A stretch of 64,000 bases of DNA, taken from the NCBI GenBank assembly GCA_037043455.1, contig JAWPHD010005586.1, forward strand, positions 62,001 through 126,000. Direction: 5' to 3'. Position numbers and translations under genes: made by a program. This document shows positions 22,508 to 33,645 of the stretch, piece by piece. Positions within the stretch are counted from its first letter, which is position 1. Each line of letters starts with the position of its first letter. The DNA is from Cyrtodaria siliqua (Eukaryota; Mollusca; Bivalvia; Adapedonta; Hiatellidae). The notes beneath the pieces are model-generated. The model did no database searches and was not told the origin of the DNA. It saw only the letters and a list, made by a program, of their open reading frames with translations.

Positions 22508-24215
22508 AGCTGTACTGGCCAAAGGCCAGCAGAGCTTATGGGATTAAGAGTTGTCCGTCGTCCTCCGTCCGTCCGTTAACTTTTGCCTTGTGAACACTCT
22601 AGGGCCTTCAGTATTAATCGGATCGTTACGAAACATTGCCAGTGTCTTTATATCAATGAAAGCTCTGGCAAGTTCAAAAACCAGCCAGATCGGAATAATT
22701 TCACCGGAGTTATGGCCCTTGTTTTGCTGAAAAATCCATATTAAGCCTTGTGAACACTCTAGCACCTTCATTTATTATTTGATCTTTACCAAACCTGCAC
22801 AGAAAGTTAATAGCAAATGAAAGCTCAGATAAAAACCAGCCAAATCGGATCAGTAACACCGGAGGTATGGCCCTTGATTTAGTTAAAAATGCTATATTTT
22901 GCCTCGTAAAGATGATAGGGACTTCATTTTTCAGCCCCGTGTGGTTCCGGGATCCCGTTTGGTTACAGAGCAAAGAATAGGGCCACTGCAGATCCTGTTG
23001 GAGGGGAAGGCAGATGGGTAGAACACCTCCCTCACCCCCCAAATTCATGTTAATTTTATCATGCTCATTAAAGGTCTTCATCATGACCCCTGCATTGGTG
23101 CGCCTTAAAACCCCAATTCAATTCATTTTTTATGCGATCATGTTAATATTGATGGAAGCTTGGACAATTTCGAAAACCAGCCAGATCGGATCAGTAACAG
23201 TGCAGTTATGGCCCTTGATTTAGTTAAAAATGCTGTATTTTGCCTCGTTAAATTGACAGGGCCTTCATCTTTCATCTGATCTTTACGAAACTTTACCAGA
23301 TTGTTAATATCAATGACAGCTCGGGACAAGTTCAAAAACCATCCTGATTGGACCATTTATATCGGAGTCATGGCCCTTGATTTTCTGAAATATGCTATAT
23401 CTTGGCCTCATTAAGACGAAAGGGCCTTCATTTGGCCGGATTTCATTGAAACTTTGCAGGGATGATCAGTACCAAGCCTAGTTGTGCAAATCATCACCGT
23501 GTTCTGGTTGAATGATTTTTGGCAGAGTTATGGCCCTTTAAAGGTTTTAATACACAAACTTTGTTCTTACTAGTTCTCCTGAACCCCTGGCCGGATTAAA
23601 CGAAACTTTTTAGGGATGATCAATTCCATGTCTAGTTGTGCAAATCATCACCGTGTTCCGGTTGAATGATTTTTGGCAGAGTTATGGCCCTTTATAGGTG
23701 ATCTACTCCTGAACCCCTCACCAGATTTCAATGAAACTTTGCAGGGATGATCAGCACCAAGCCTAGTTGTGCATGCCATCGTCGCATTCCGGTTACAGAT
23801 ATTTGGCAGAGTTATGGCCCTTTAAAGGATTTTGATACAATTTGGCTGGATACAGACGAAACTTGACAAGGATGATCAGCATCAAGCCTACTTGTGCATA
23901 GCATCATCATATTTCGGTTGAATGATTTTTGGCAGAGTTGTGGCCTTTTAAATGTTTTAATACACAAACTTTGTCCAGATTAGTCTCTTCTGAACTTTTT
24001 GCCAGATTTCAGCGAATCTTGGCGGGGATGATCATACTAAGCCTAGTTGCATTGCCTGTTCTGGCTGAATGAATTTTGGCAGAGTTATGAGCCCTTAAAG
24101 GTTTTAATACAGACTGTCTTGAATGATTTTTGAAAGACTTATGGCCGCTCATACATAAAATTTATCGTGAGCCAGTAGAGTGTCCACAGGCCCTCTTGGG
24201 TCTCTTTTTGTTGTG
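22508..24215 (+). repeat. Long AGCTGTACTGGCC-headed repeat
   Basis: Head TAGCTGTACTGGCC / GGCCAGCAGAGCTTATG, then CCGTCCGTCCGTTAAC. The body has about three modules with ACCAGCCAGATCGG followed by about five with GGGATGATCAGTACCAAGCC and TTTTTGGCAGAGTTATGGCC. The tail is CACAGGCCCTCTTGGGTCTC. A SINE fragment (22937-23127) is inserted in one module. Confidence 0.8.
22937..23127 (+). mobile_element. Internally deleted GGCCCATTCT SINE inside a headed repeat
   Basis: GTGTGGTTCCGGGATCCCG through GACCCCTGCATT matches the 5' half of the 5387-5789 copy, then jumps directly to GGTGCGCCTTAAAACCCC and an AATTCAATTCA tail. About 200 internal bases are missing. Confidence 0.75.
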
Positions 24216-24444
24216 TGGCTAGTCACAGAAGCTAATGCCCTTAAAGTCAGTATAACGGTGTTTTCCTTCATTTAAAAAATTCACAGAAGTAGGTTTGTCC
24301 ATGCAAGAGTGTCCAAGTGAGTCCAAATATGTCCAAGTGGCAACAAATGACACGGAAGTTTGTACATCACAAAAGGTCACAGATCACGAATGGTCACACA
24401 AGAATAACCACATAAGCCGAAATTCACCCAAGTACAGTTGCAGT

Positions 24445-25748
24445 TTAGTACGTCCATCTGTATGTCCGTAAACTTTTTTGTAGCGACTATTCCTCTGAAA
24501 CTACTGGATGGATTTTCATAAAACTTAATAGAAATGTTGCCCATGATGTCTAGTTATTCGTAGCAAAAATTCACGGTGATGTGAAAATCAAGATCGCCAA
24601 AGCTAAAAATAGTTTTTAGCTCTACTGGCGGCCAGTAGAGCTTATGGGATGACGGGTTGTCCGTCCGTCTGTTAACTTTTGCCTTGTGAACACTCTAGGA
24701 CCTTAAATATTAATCGGATCTTTACGAAACTACACTGGTAAAGTTCGAAAACCAGCCAGATCGGATTAGTTTCACCGGAGTTATGGATCTTGTTTTGCTG
24801 AAAAATGCCATATTAAGCCTGGTCTTCCTTGTGACCACTCTAGCACCTTCAATTATTATTTGATCTTTACCAAACTTGCACAGATTGTTAATTTTAATAA
24901 AAGCTCGGACATGTTTGAAAACCAGCCAGTTCAGATTAGTAACACCGGAGTTATGGCCCTTGATTTGCTGAAAAATGCCATATTCAGACTTGTGAACACT
25001 CTAGTAACTTCATTTATTATTTCATCTTTACCAAACTTGCAAAGATTGTTAATATCGATGAAAGCTCAGAAGATTTCGAAAACCGGCCAGATCAGATTAG
25101 GAACACCAGAGTTATTGCCCTTGAATTAACAAAAAATGCTATATTTTGCTTTGTGACCACCATAGCACCTTCATTTATTACTTGATCTTTACCAAACATT
25201 CACAGATTGTTAAAAACAATGAAAGCTCTGAGAAGTTTGAAGACCAGCCAGATCAGATTAGTAACACCGGAGTTATGGCCCTTGATTTAGTTAAAAATGC
25301 TGTATTTTGCCTTATTAAGACAATAGGGGCTTCATTTGGCCGGATTTCAATGACAGTTTTTAGGGATGATCAGTATGAAGCATAGTTGTGCATATTGTCA
25401 CCGTGTTCCGGTTGAATGATTTTGGCAGAGTTATGACTGTCTGGACTAGTTCTCCTAAACCTCTTTCTGAATTTCAACGAAACTTTGCAGGGATACTTTG
25501 CAGGGATGATCAGCACCAGGCCTAGTTGTGGATATCATCGCCGTATTATGGTTGAATGATTTTTGGCAGAGTTAGTACACAAACTTTGTCCGGACTAGTT
25601 CTCCTGAACCCCTGGCTGGATTTCAACGAAACTTTGCAGGAATGATCAGTAAAAGCCTAGTTGCGCATATCAATGTCAGTCACGTTCCCCACCAAAGACT
25701 CCATTTAGCCAGTAGAGGGAATACAGGACCTCTTGGGCCTCTTGTTTA
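24445..25748 (+). repeat. Partial GTAGCGACTA module plus full AGCTCTACTGG repeat
   Basis: 24445-24613 is a truncated module (GTAGCGACTATTCCTCTGAA). At 24614 a complete element starts with TTTTTAGCTCTACTGGCGGC and runs through four CCAGCCAGATCAGATTAG modules and three GGGATGATCAG modules to ACAGGACCTCTTGGGCCTC. Confidence 0.75.
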
Positions 25749-25749
25749 A

Positions 25750-27665
25750 AAAAAGAGTAGCGACGACTTCTTGAAGACTATTAGTGGTACTGATATGCGA
25801 TATATCATCACCATATTTCGGTTGAATGATTTTTGGCAGAGTTATGGCCCTTTAAATGTTTTAATACACACACTTTGTCCAGATTAGTCTCTTCTGAACT
25901 CTTTGCCAAATTTCAGCGAATCTTGGCGGGGATATCGTACTAAGCCTAGTTGCACCTGTCGTTGCCATGTTCTGGTTGAATGAATTTTGGCAGAGTTATG
26001 AGCCCTTAAAGGTTTTAATACACACACTTTGTCTTGAATGATTTTTGAAAGACTTATGGCCCCATATACATAAACTTTATCGTGAGCCAGTAGAACGTCC
26101 ACAAAAACGTCTTTTTTCTTGTGAGGCTAGTCACAGAAAGACTTATGACCCCTTATATATAAACTTTATCGTGATACGACTTTTTCTAAAATGTTCAGCA
26201 TGACATGATATTGGTCCTTACCGAAAATCATTTTGAATTGATGTTAAACATGGCTACCAGTGGCCATCTTTGTTTACATAGAGTATCAGCATGCCATGAT
26301 AATTGTCCTTGTCAAAAATCATTTTTATTCGACTTTAAACATGGCTGCCAACGGCCATCTTTGTTTACACATAGTTATAGTAAAAACTTGTAGTGACTAC
26401 TCTGGAACTACTAGATGGATTTTCATGAAACTCTACAGGAATGTTGCTCTTGATGTCTAGTTGATCCTAGCAAACATTTGTTTAAAAACCAAATGCCATT
26501 CTATAAAACATAAAAATCAAAAAAATCATCAGCTCCAAAAAGGTCAAGGTCATAGTTGAAATCCATGCATTCAAAAAGATGCACTTGGTAACTCAAGACA
26601 CAACTATGTCAAAATAGAATGTTTTGTCTTCCAAAGATATAGCTATAAACTAGGTTTAAAGCATCTAGTGCATATAGTTCATGAGAAAATTATGTAAATG
26701 TAACAAAGTCATCTGGCCTGAAGGTCACATCCACATTTGCTTTTTGACACATTGTGATGTATTACCCAAGAAACAACTATAAGCAAAGTTTAAATGGTCT
26801 AATGCATAATGTTTGTGAGAAAGTGACCTAAACACAAAAGTTAAAGGTAACAATTATTAAGTTATCAGCCCTTTGCTTGGAGGGTCAAGGTCACTTCCAC
26901 ATTTGCTTGATCACGTTGCGATGTACTACCCAAGATACAATTATAAGCAAAGTTTGAAAGGTCTAGTGCATACAGTTTGTGAGAAAATGACCTAAATGCA
27001 AAACTTGAATGTTGACGTCTTCGCCATCACCTTCGCCGCCGCCGGAAAAGCTTAGGTGTAAAGCAACACATATGTCTAGTTTTTTTTCTTCGAAAAAGCG
27101 AGACAAAAACCATAAGTGATATTGATTTGGAGCCTTTACCAAAATCATTGGCACACCATGTAGTTTGTTATTCATTTTGATTCGATGTCAAACTGGCTGC
27201 CAGTGGCCATCTTTGTTTACATAGAGTTATATAAGAAAACTTGTGGCGCTTACTCCGCTAAAACTACTTTACGGATTTTCACAGGAATATTGCTCTTGAT
27301 GTCTAGTTGGTCCTAAGTAACAGCACCATGTCGGCCGGTAATTCAAGATGGCCACCACCATAGCTATAAACCGATTTAAAAAATATATCGTTGTGGCGAT
27401 GACTATTTCTCAAAAACCATAAGTTGTATTGATTTGGAACCTTTACTAAAATGACACACATGACATGTAGTTAGTCCTAAACAAAATTCTTCTGATTCGA
27501 TGTCAAACATGGCCACCAGCAGCCATCTTAGTTTACATAGTTATGTAGGAAAAACTACTTCTCTGAAAGTGCTGGTCCTATTTCGATAAAAACTTCACAA
27601 GTTCCCATGGCTGATCTAGCTATCAAAATCTATCAGTAGAGCTTCAAGGTCATTGACCTCTTGTT
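25750..27665 (+). repeat. Mosaic of repeat modules of three classes
   Basis: 25800-26100 carries GGCAGAGTTATG modules. 26190-26480 carries AAACATGGCTGCCAACGG modules. 26530-27060 carries modules with CAAGGTCACTTCCACATTTG and a CTTCGCCATCACCTTCGCCG end. 27100-27665 ends with TCAGTAGAGCTTCAAGGTCA and CCTCTTGTTTT. No coding sequence. Confidence 0.65.
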
Positions 27666-27928
27666 TTCTGCATCACGAAACACGCGAATGCTTACTTTGT
27701 ACTCCCAAAGGAGTGGTTAATTGTAAAATATGATTTTATGCTAGATATACAGTATTGACAAGTTGAAAATGTATAAACATGAAACAGCATGTGTACGGAC
27801 AATAGCACTGTGTTCCAACAAAAATAACTTTGGTATTGACGATCTTCAAGTCCCACCCACTAGGTATTGATCTTTCACATTGTAAACCTGCCGAACATAT
27901 TACATTTTCTCATTAAAACAGAACTAAC

Positions 27929-28105
27929 CTCTAACCCCTTTCCTTGCACTTTCCTCTACAGTGCCTGGCCAAAGTGAAACGTGCAGCCATGAATGGTAGG
28001 GTTCTCAAATGTGGACAGGAGGCCGGCAAATATATCCCTCTCGAAATCAGAGACGAAGGCTGTCACCTCCAATGTTGGTAGGAGATCACGTGTAGCAAGG
28101 AACGT
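27929..28105 (-). pseudogene. MULE-type transposase, core exon with nonsense codon
   Basis: Minus-strand exon bounded by an acceptor (TTTGTTTCAAG, ending at 28106) and a possible donor (GAG/GTTAGT at 27928). The reading frame contains VSDFERD, then IHGCTFHFGQAL, a TAG stop (27956-27958), and RKVQGKGLE. In MULE transposases the sequence D-F-E, then G-C-x-F-H-F-x-Q-A, then a short aromatic/basic W-R-K-V-Q helix is diagnostic. The TAG sits exactly where Trp (TGG) is usual, a one-base nonsense change. The first catalytic Asp region is not found upstream. The downstream part of the domain is at 21902-22238 on the same strand. Confidence 0.7.
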
Positions 28106-28540
28106 CTTGAAACAAAAAGAAAAAAATAGCATGATGTTATTGGTAGCAATGGTAACAAGAGCTGTTGGAGAACAGCGCAGCTCGACTATTCGATTTTTCA
28201 GAGAATAATAAATTATATAGCTAGTATATACCATCAGAAAACAAGGCTAAAACAATGTGGGGTGGGGTTGGCGATGGGGCTTGTATAGAAACTCGGGCTG
28301 GTATAAAATTATTTATCTGTTTTAATCCAAAATTGCTGTCATTTTAAAGAAATTTGTGGTCGAAAGGCAACTCGGGGAGGGAGCTGACATCTGGCAATTT
28401 TTATTGTGGCCTCATTTCATTTTTTTTTTATTGATATTTCATCTGTGTATCTGAATTTAATCTAAATTGTTTTATATGTAAATGTTTGCATTAAAATTAA
28501 AATATTAATATCCAAATAATGGCATATAAAATGAAAACAA
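28106..28540. other. Spacer, no gene
   Basis: AT-rich sequence. GCAGCTCGACTATTCGATTT at about 28178 mirrors GAATAGTCGAGCTAAAAATT at 30670, so 28178 and 30683 may be opposite ends of one repeat interval. Short G-rich tract GGGGTGGGGTTGG at 28259. Confidence 0.4.
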
Positions 28541-29690
28541 TTCCCCTCCCCCTGTTCTCCATGTGAGGGGAGCCCATAAACCAATGGGGGGATGTAGATG
28601 GGAGGGCAACATAGCTATATGTGTAAGAATTGACCAAAAACAACACAGAAATATGTTATAAAAAATTACAAAAAATTGAGTTTCTAGTTGTGGGTGGTTG
28701 GGGTGGGTGGGGTGGGTTGGAAGGCGGGGAGGGGGCAACATATATATATGTAAAAAGCTATGTGTAAGAATTGACCAAAACAACACAGAAATATGTAAAA
28801 AAAATAAAAAATATTCCAGTTTCGAGTGGGTGGGGATGGGGGGAGAGGGGGGTGCATGGACGGGAGTGGGGAAGGGGACAGCTATGTGTAAGAATTGAGA
28901 CAAAAACAACACAGAAATATGTACAAAAAAAAATATTGCAGTTTCGAGTGTGTGGGGTGTGGGGTGGGGATGGGGTGGGGGTGAGGGTGAGGGGGCAACA
29001 TATATGTGTAAGAAGCTATGTATAAGAATTGACCAAAACAACACAGAAACATGTAAAAACAATAATAAAAAAATCGAATTTCAAGTGTGGGGTGGGGGGA
29101 GAGGCCGAGGGTGGGGGCAACAATATGCGTAAGAATTGACCAAAACAACACAGAAATATGTACAAAAATAAAAATATGCCAGTTTCGAGGGGGAGGGGGT
29201 GTAACATGTGTAAAAATTGACAAAAGCAACAGTAATATGTAAAAAAAAAAAAAAAAAGAGTTTCGAGTGGGGGAGGGGTAGGTGGGGGAGGGGGAGTTGG
29301 GGGGTTTGAGGTGGGCGGCAGCATATATGTGTAAAAATTGACTAAAACAACACAATAATATGTAAAAAAAACAAAAAAATGTGTGGAGGGTGGTGTGGTG
29401 GAGGGAGTGGGGGCAGGGATGGAGGAGGGAGCCCATGCCCCAAAATGGGTGAAGTATGAATAAGATGCATAATGCTATAAGAAATCCCAACCCACAGTTG
29501 GATGGGGCAACATATATGTGTAAGAATTGACTAAACAACACAGAAATATGTAAAAAAAAAAAAAAAGTGTGGAGGTTGGGGATGGCGGGTGGAGGGAGTT
29601 GGGGCGGGGGTGGAGGAGGGAGCATATGCCCCAAAATGGGTGAAGTATGAATAAGATGCATAATGCTATAAGAAATCCCAAACCAAAATT
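28540..29690. repeat. GC-skewed satellite alternating A-rich and G-rich blocks
   Basis: About eight irregular units (78-190 bp apart) share GAATTGACCAAAACAACACA and GAAATATGTAAAAA, each followed by a 30-70-bp block of almost only G, T and A (GGGTGGGG, GGGGGAGAGG). All long G runs are on the plus strand. The last two units also share a ~65-bp block (CCCCAAAATGGGTGAAGTAT at 29449 and 29632). The 259-codon and 185-codon minus-strand ORFs translate only into Pro/His and Phe/Ile/Leu repeats of this unit and are not genes. Confidence 0.85.
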
Positions 29691-30683
29691 ATATATACAT
29701 GCTTACATGCAAACCTAGATCTGCCTTTATTGCACTTTTATGGGCCATCACAATTTGGGTTCCGTGTGCAGAAGACAAAATTACTTAACCAACCCTTTAC
29801 AACATACTATAAGGAAACCAATTCCAAAATTTAGTTCAGCTAGGACAAGAAATGTAAGAGATATAGACCTGTAAACAGCTTACACGCAAAATTTGATGTG
29901 AAACAGACACATTTTAAGGGCTATCAGAATTTGGGTCCGTGGGAGCCTAGGGGTAACAGGAACCAAAATTACTTAGACAGCCCTTAAGATAATGCTATAA
30001 GAAAGCTAATGGCCAAATTTGGTTGTGCTAGGGTAAAAATTGTAAGAGATAGACTTGTAAACACAAAGTTTGAAGGGTCTAGTGCATACAGTTTGTAAAT
30101 ACAGCTTACATGCAAAATTTGATGTGAAATGGGGCACATTTTATGGGCTATCATAATTTGGGTTCCATGGGTTACAGGAACCCAAATTGCTTATGCAGCC
30201 CTTAACAGGGGCGTAGCCAGAGCCTTTTGGAGAATACGCCCTGGGGGAGGGTGTGTCGTCGTCCTGCTGGTGGGGGTCCTGGGGGCCTCCCCCGGGAAAA
30301 TTTTAAAATTTGAGTGCAATTTCGGAGGTTTGTGGCTTCATTTGAGAGATTTTGGAGGCTGTCGCCTACATTCATTGTGTGTTTTTAAAAATAGTGCCTC
30401 ACCCCCTACCCCACTTCAATTTTTATTGCTGATTTTAAAAAATAAGCACTATTATTTTTTCACATTCGATTTTCTAGAGTACACCCGGGCGTACAGGAGT
30501 ATGCCTGGCTACGCCCCTGCTTAAGATAATGCTATAAGGAAGCCCATGGCCAAATTTGGTTGTGCTAGGATAAGAAATGTAAGAGATAGACTTGTAAACA
30601 CAGCTTACATGCAAACCTTGATGTGGGACGCCGACGCCGGGGTGATTACATAAGCTCTCTTATTCTTTGAATAGTCGAGCTAA
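29690..30683 (-). repeat. Minus-strand AGCTCGACTATTC-headed repeat
   Basis: Minus-strand head TTTTTAGCTCGACTATTC at 30683, then ATCACCCCGGCGTCGGCGTC and three modules with CATGTAAGCTGTGTTTAC. It is the inverted counterpart of 4440-4985. A 314-bp TIR element interrupts one module at 30206-30519. Confidence 0.75.
30206..30519. mobile_element. 314-bp non-autonomous TIR element (CAGGGGCGTAGCCAG)
   Basis: Perfect 15-bp terminal inverted repeats CAGGGGCGTAGCCAG / CTGGCTACGCCCCTG, flanked by CTTAA on both sides (30201-30205 and 30520-30524). The host module is known from neighbouring copies (CAGCCCTTAAGATAATG), so the insertion is precise. The end sequence resembles hAT-type termini, but the target duplication is 5 bp (or TTAA plus C), not the usual 8, so the superfamily is open. 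No transposase. A diverged relative lies at 61691-61930. Confidence 0.75.
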
Positions 30684-31390
30684 AAATTAATGTATGCGTT
30701 ACCATTCATGGTATTGGAAACTGCATCATTGAAAACTGCATCATTGGAGACTAGGGGTGTAGAAATGTTCCCCGTTTTGACATGTTTTGATATGTTTCTA
30801 CAAAATAACTAATCAGATTGTAGTATAGATGGAAAATAGATGGAAAAATGGTTTTATAGAGAAAAACTGACACTACCATTATATCATAGAACACTTGATA
30901 TCATTGGAAGTCAGTATAATACTCTATATATAAAACAAGTCAGTATGGGAAAGTATTACTCAAATGTAATATCTATTCTCTTCGGGCGGGATCCAGATAA
31001 TAGATTATCGGTAGAACTGATGGATGCTCCCCGAAATGTATCCCTTACATCATATGGCCTTGTATTACCCAGCAGTTTTCAATTTGCAGTTCCATCGGTA
31101 GTTTTTGGCTTGTGCTTTGGACAAGAATTATAAGTATAAAATTACAAAGGGCAATAACTCTAATTTGAATGAAGAATGGTTGTAGATCTCTGCACTTTCT
31201 CGTTGCCCTTTATCATTGTGTGAAGTTTCAATGCAGTCCCATTAGTTTCTTTCTGCTACGGACATGAATAATAGGTATACAATTTCAATGATGCTATTTT
31301 GAACTAATATAGAGTTATGGTTTGGTGCTCTACACTTCCTGTTATTGCCCTTTAATTACTGTGTGAAGTTCCATTAAAGTCGCATTAGTG
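30684..31390. other. Repeat-like stretch without head, no gene
   Basis: Two modules share TGCCCTTTA(A/T)YATTGTGTGAAG (about 31205 and 31348) and a following 'cattagt' phrase. The 97-codon plus-strand ORF at 30840-31133 has no family features and runs into these modules; I do not call it. Confidence 0.45.
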
Positions 31391-31391
31391 G

Positions 31392-32783
31392 TTTTTAGCT
31401 CTACTGATCAGAGATCAGCAGAGCTTATGCCGTGGTGCGGCGTCCGTCGTCCGTCCGTCCGTCTGTCCGTCCGTCCGTCCGTCCGTCTGTCCGTTAACTT
31501 TTATTTGTAGCGACTACTCCTCTGAAACTACTGGATCGATATTCATAAAACTTTACAGAAATGTTGCCCATGAAGTCTAGTTGATCCTAGCAAAAATTCA
31601 TGTTGATGTGAAATCCGAGATGGCCGCCAAAGCTAAAAATAGATTTTCAAAATACAAGTTTGTAGCGACTACTTCTTGAAAACTATAAGTGATATTGATA
31701 TGGGACTTTTTCTAAAATGATCAGCATGACATGATGTTGGTCCTTATCAAAAATCGTTTTGATTCGACGTAAACGTGGCTGCCAGCGGCCATCTTTGTTT
31801 ACATAGAGTTATATAGTAAAAACTTGTAGCGACTACTCCTCTAAAACTACTTGGCGGATTTTCATGAAACTTTACAGGAATGTTGCTCTTTATGTCTAAT
31901 TGATCAGGTCAGCCGGAAATTCAAGATGGCCGCCATGGCTAAAAATAGATTTTCAAAATACAAGTTTTTAGCGAGTACTTCTTGAAAACTATAAGTGATA
32001 TTGATATGGGACTTTTTCTAAAATGATCAGCATGACATGATGTTGATCCTTGTGGAAAATTATTTTGATTCGACGTTAAACATGGCTGCCAGTGGCCATC
32101 TTTGGTTACACAGAGTTATATAGTAAAAACTTGTAGCGACTACTCCTCTGAAACTACCTGACGGATGTTCATGAAACTTCACAGGAATGTTGATCTTGAT
32201 ATCTAGTTGATCCTAGAAAAATTTCAGGTCGGCCGGAAATTCAAGATGGCCGCCACAGCTAAAAATAGATTTAAAATAAATAAGTTTGTAGCTACTACTT
32301 CTTCAAAACTATAAGAGATATTGATATGGGACTTTTTCTAAAATGATCAGTATGACATGATGTTGGTCCTTGTCGAAAATTGTTTTGATTTGACGTTAAA
32401 CATGGCTACCAGCGGCCATCTTTGTTTACATAGAGTTATATAATGAAAACTTGTAGCGACTACTCCTCTGAAACTACTTGACGGATTTTCATGAAACTTC
32501 ACAGGAATGTTGCTCTTAATGTCTAATTGATCCTAGCAAAATTTCAGGTCGGCCGGAAATTCAAGATGGCCGCCACGGTTAAAAATAGATTTTCAAAAAA
32601 CAAGTCTGTAGCGACTACTTCCTGAAATCAAAATCAATCAGTAGAGCTTCAAGGTCATTGGTTTAAACATATTTTATTTCAAAGATAACGCATTATACAA
32701 TTGTTACATACAATAGGTAAATGGATTGGAACGAAAGCAAAATGCTTATAGAGATCCTCTCCAAGGTCATTGACCTCTTGTTA
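31392..32783 (+). repeat. AGCTCTACTGATC-headed repeat with ~315-bp tandem modules
   Basis: The head TTTTTAGCTCTACTGATC / GATCAGCAGAGCTTATGCC is followed by an expanded GTCC(G/T) microsatellite (31440-31495). Full modules start at GTAGCGACTACTCC at about 31507, 31826, 32132 and 32452 (periods 319, 306, 320). Each has two halves, one with CAAGATGGCCGCCA and one with GGCTGCCAGCGGCCATC. The tail CAAGGTCATTG / ACCTCTTGTT is split by a 101-bp insertion. Confidence 0.85.
32661..32761 (-). mobile_element. 101-bp 5'-truncated retroposon end with 11-bp TSD
   Basis: Inserted between two copies of CAAGGTCATTG (32650-32660 and 32762-32772). In minus orientation it ends GAAATAAAATATGTTTAAAC, with an AATAAA signal near the terminus, as in the 3' ends of non-LTR retrotransposons. 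It is too short to assign a clade. Confidence 0.7.
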
Positions 32784-33362
32784 GCTATGCCACGGTCTGT
32801 TGTCCGTCTTCCTTTAACTTTTTGCTTTCGTTAACACTCTAGAACGTTCATTTTGTATCCGATCTTTACCAAACTTGGCCAGTCTTACTATGGATGAAAG
32901 CTCGGAGGAGTTCGAAAACCAGCCAGATCGGGCTTGTAACACCAGAGTAATGGCCCTTGTTTTACTAAAAAATGCCATATTCTGCCTTGTCAACACTACA
33001 TTACCTTCATTTTGTATCCGATCTTTACCGATCTTTACCGATCTTTACCAAGCTTTGCAAGATTGTTGATATCAATGAAAGTTTGAACGAGGTTAAACCA
33101 GCCGGATCGGACCAGTAACACCAGAGTTATTTCCCTTGAATAAAATATAATTGTTATATTTTGTTTTAACACTCGAGCACCTCCCATTCTCATCTGATCA
33201 TTACCAACCTTTAATTATTAATATCAATGAAAGCTTGGACGAGTTTGAAAACCAGCCAGATCGGACCAGTAACACCGGAGTTATTGCCCTTGGATTACTG
33301 TTTATCGATAAAAACTGTTTAAATTTTACGTTTTCATTGGATGTTGACTTGCTATAGGTCGC
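32784..33362 (+). repeat. CCAGCCAGATCGG-type modules
   Basis: Three ~150-bp modules with GAAAACCAGCCAGATCGG and AACACCAGAGT(A/T)ATGGCCCT. GATCTTTACC is locally triplicated at about 33018-33050. No palindromic head remains; the start (TAGCTATGCCACGGTCTG) is degenerate. Confidence 0.65.
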
Positions 33363-33519
33363 CATTTAAAAATCACATCGCAACATCCGGGAGGTGATAC
33401 AGTTCGTTTCTACACTGTGGTATTGTAACATATGCAACGTCAGGAGAGTAAGCAAAGCAATGCGAAAGATTTCAGATGTGTGCGTTATTTTCACATTTTA
33501 GGGTTATTAGAATAGAAAT

Positions 33520-33645
33520 AGAACATCGTTTACGGTGAATTGATCTATAATATATCGCGGTTTGTCGTTCAATTGTAGCTCGTGAAATTATTGTTAACTC
33601 CAAACCGTGATATATTAAACGATTATTCACAGTAAACGATGTTCT
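33520..33645. mobile_element. 126-bp palindromic MITE-like element
   Basis: AGAACATCGTTTACGGTGAA at the left is complementary to ATTCACAGTAAACGATGTTCT at the right. Inner TATATCGCGGTTTG pairs with CAAACCGTGATATA, so the whole unit can fold into a hairpin with a loop of about 40 nt. Confidence 0.7.

Noticed and set aside
28882..29661. 259-codon minus-strand ORF (and 185-codon neighbour at 28505-29062)
   Set aside because: The translation is only the satellite unit read in one direction: Pro/His blocks from G runs and Phe/Ile/Leu blocks from A runs. No start context, splice signals or family similarity.
30840..31133. 97-codon plus-strand ORF
   Set aside because: No recognisable motif, no splice or promoter support, and its end merges with repeat modules that are non-coding elsewhere.
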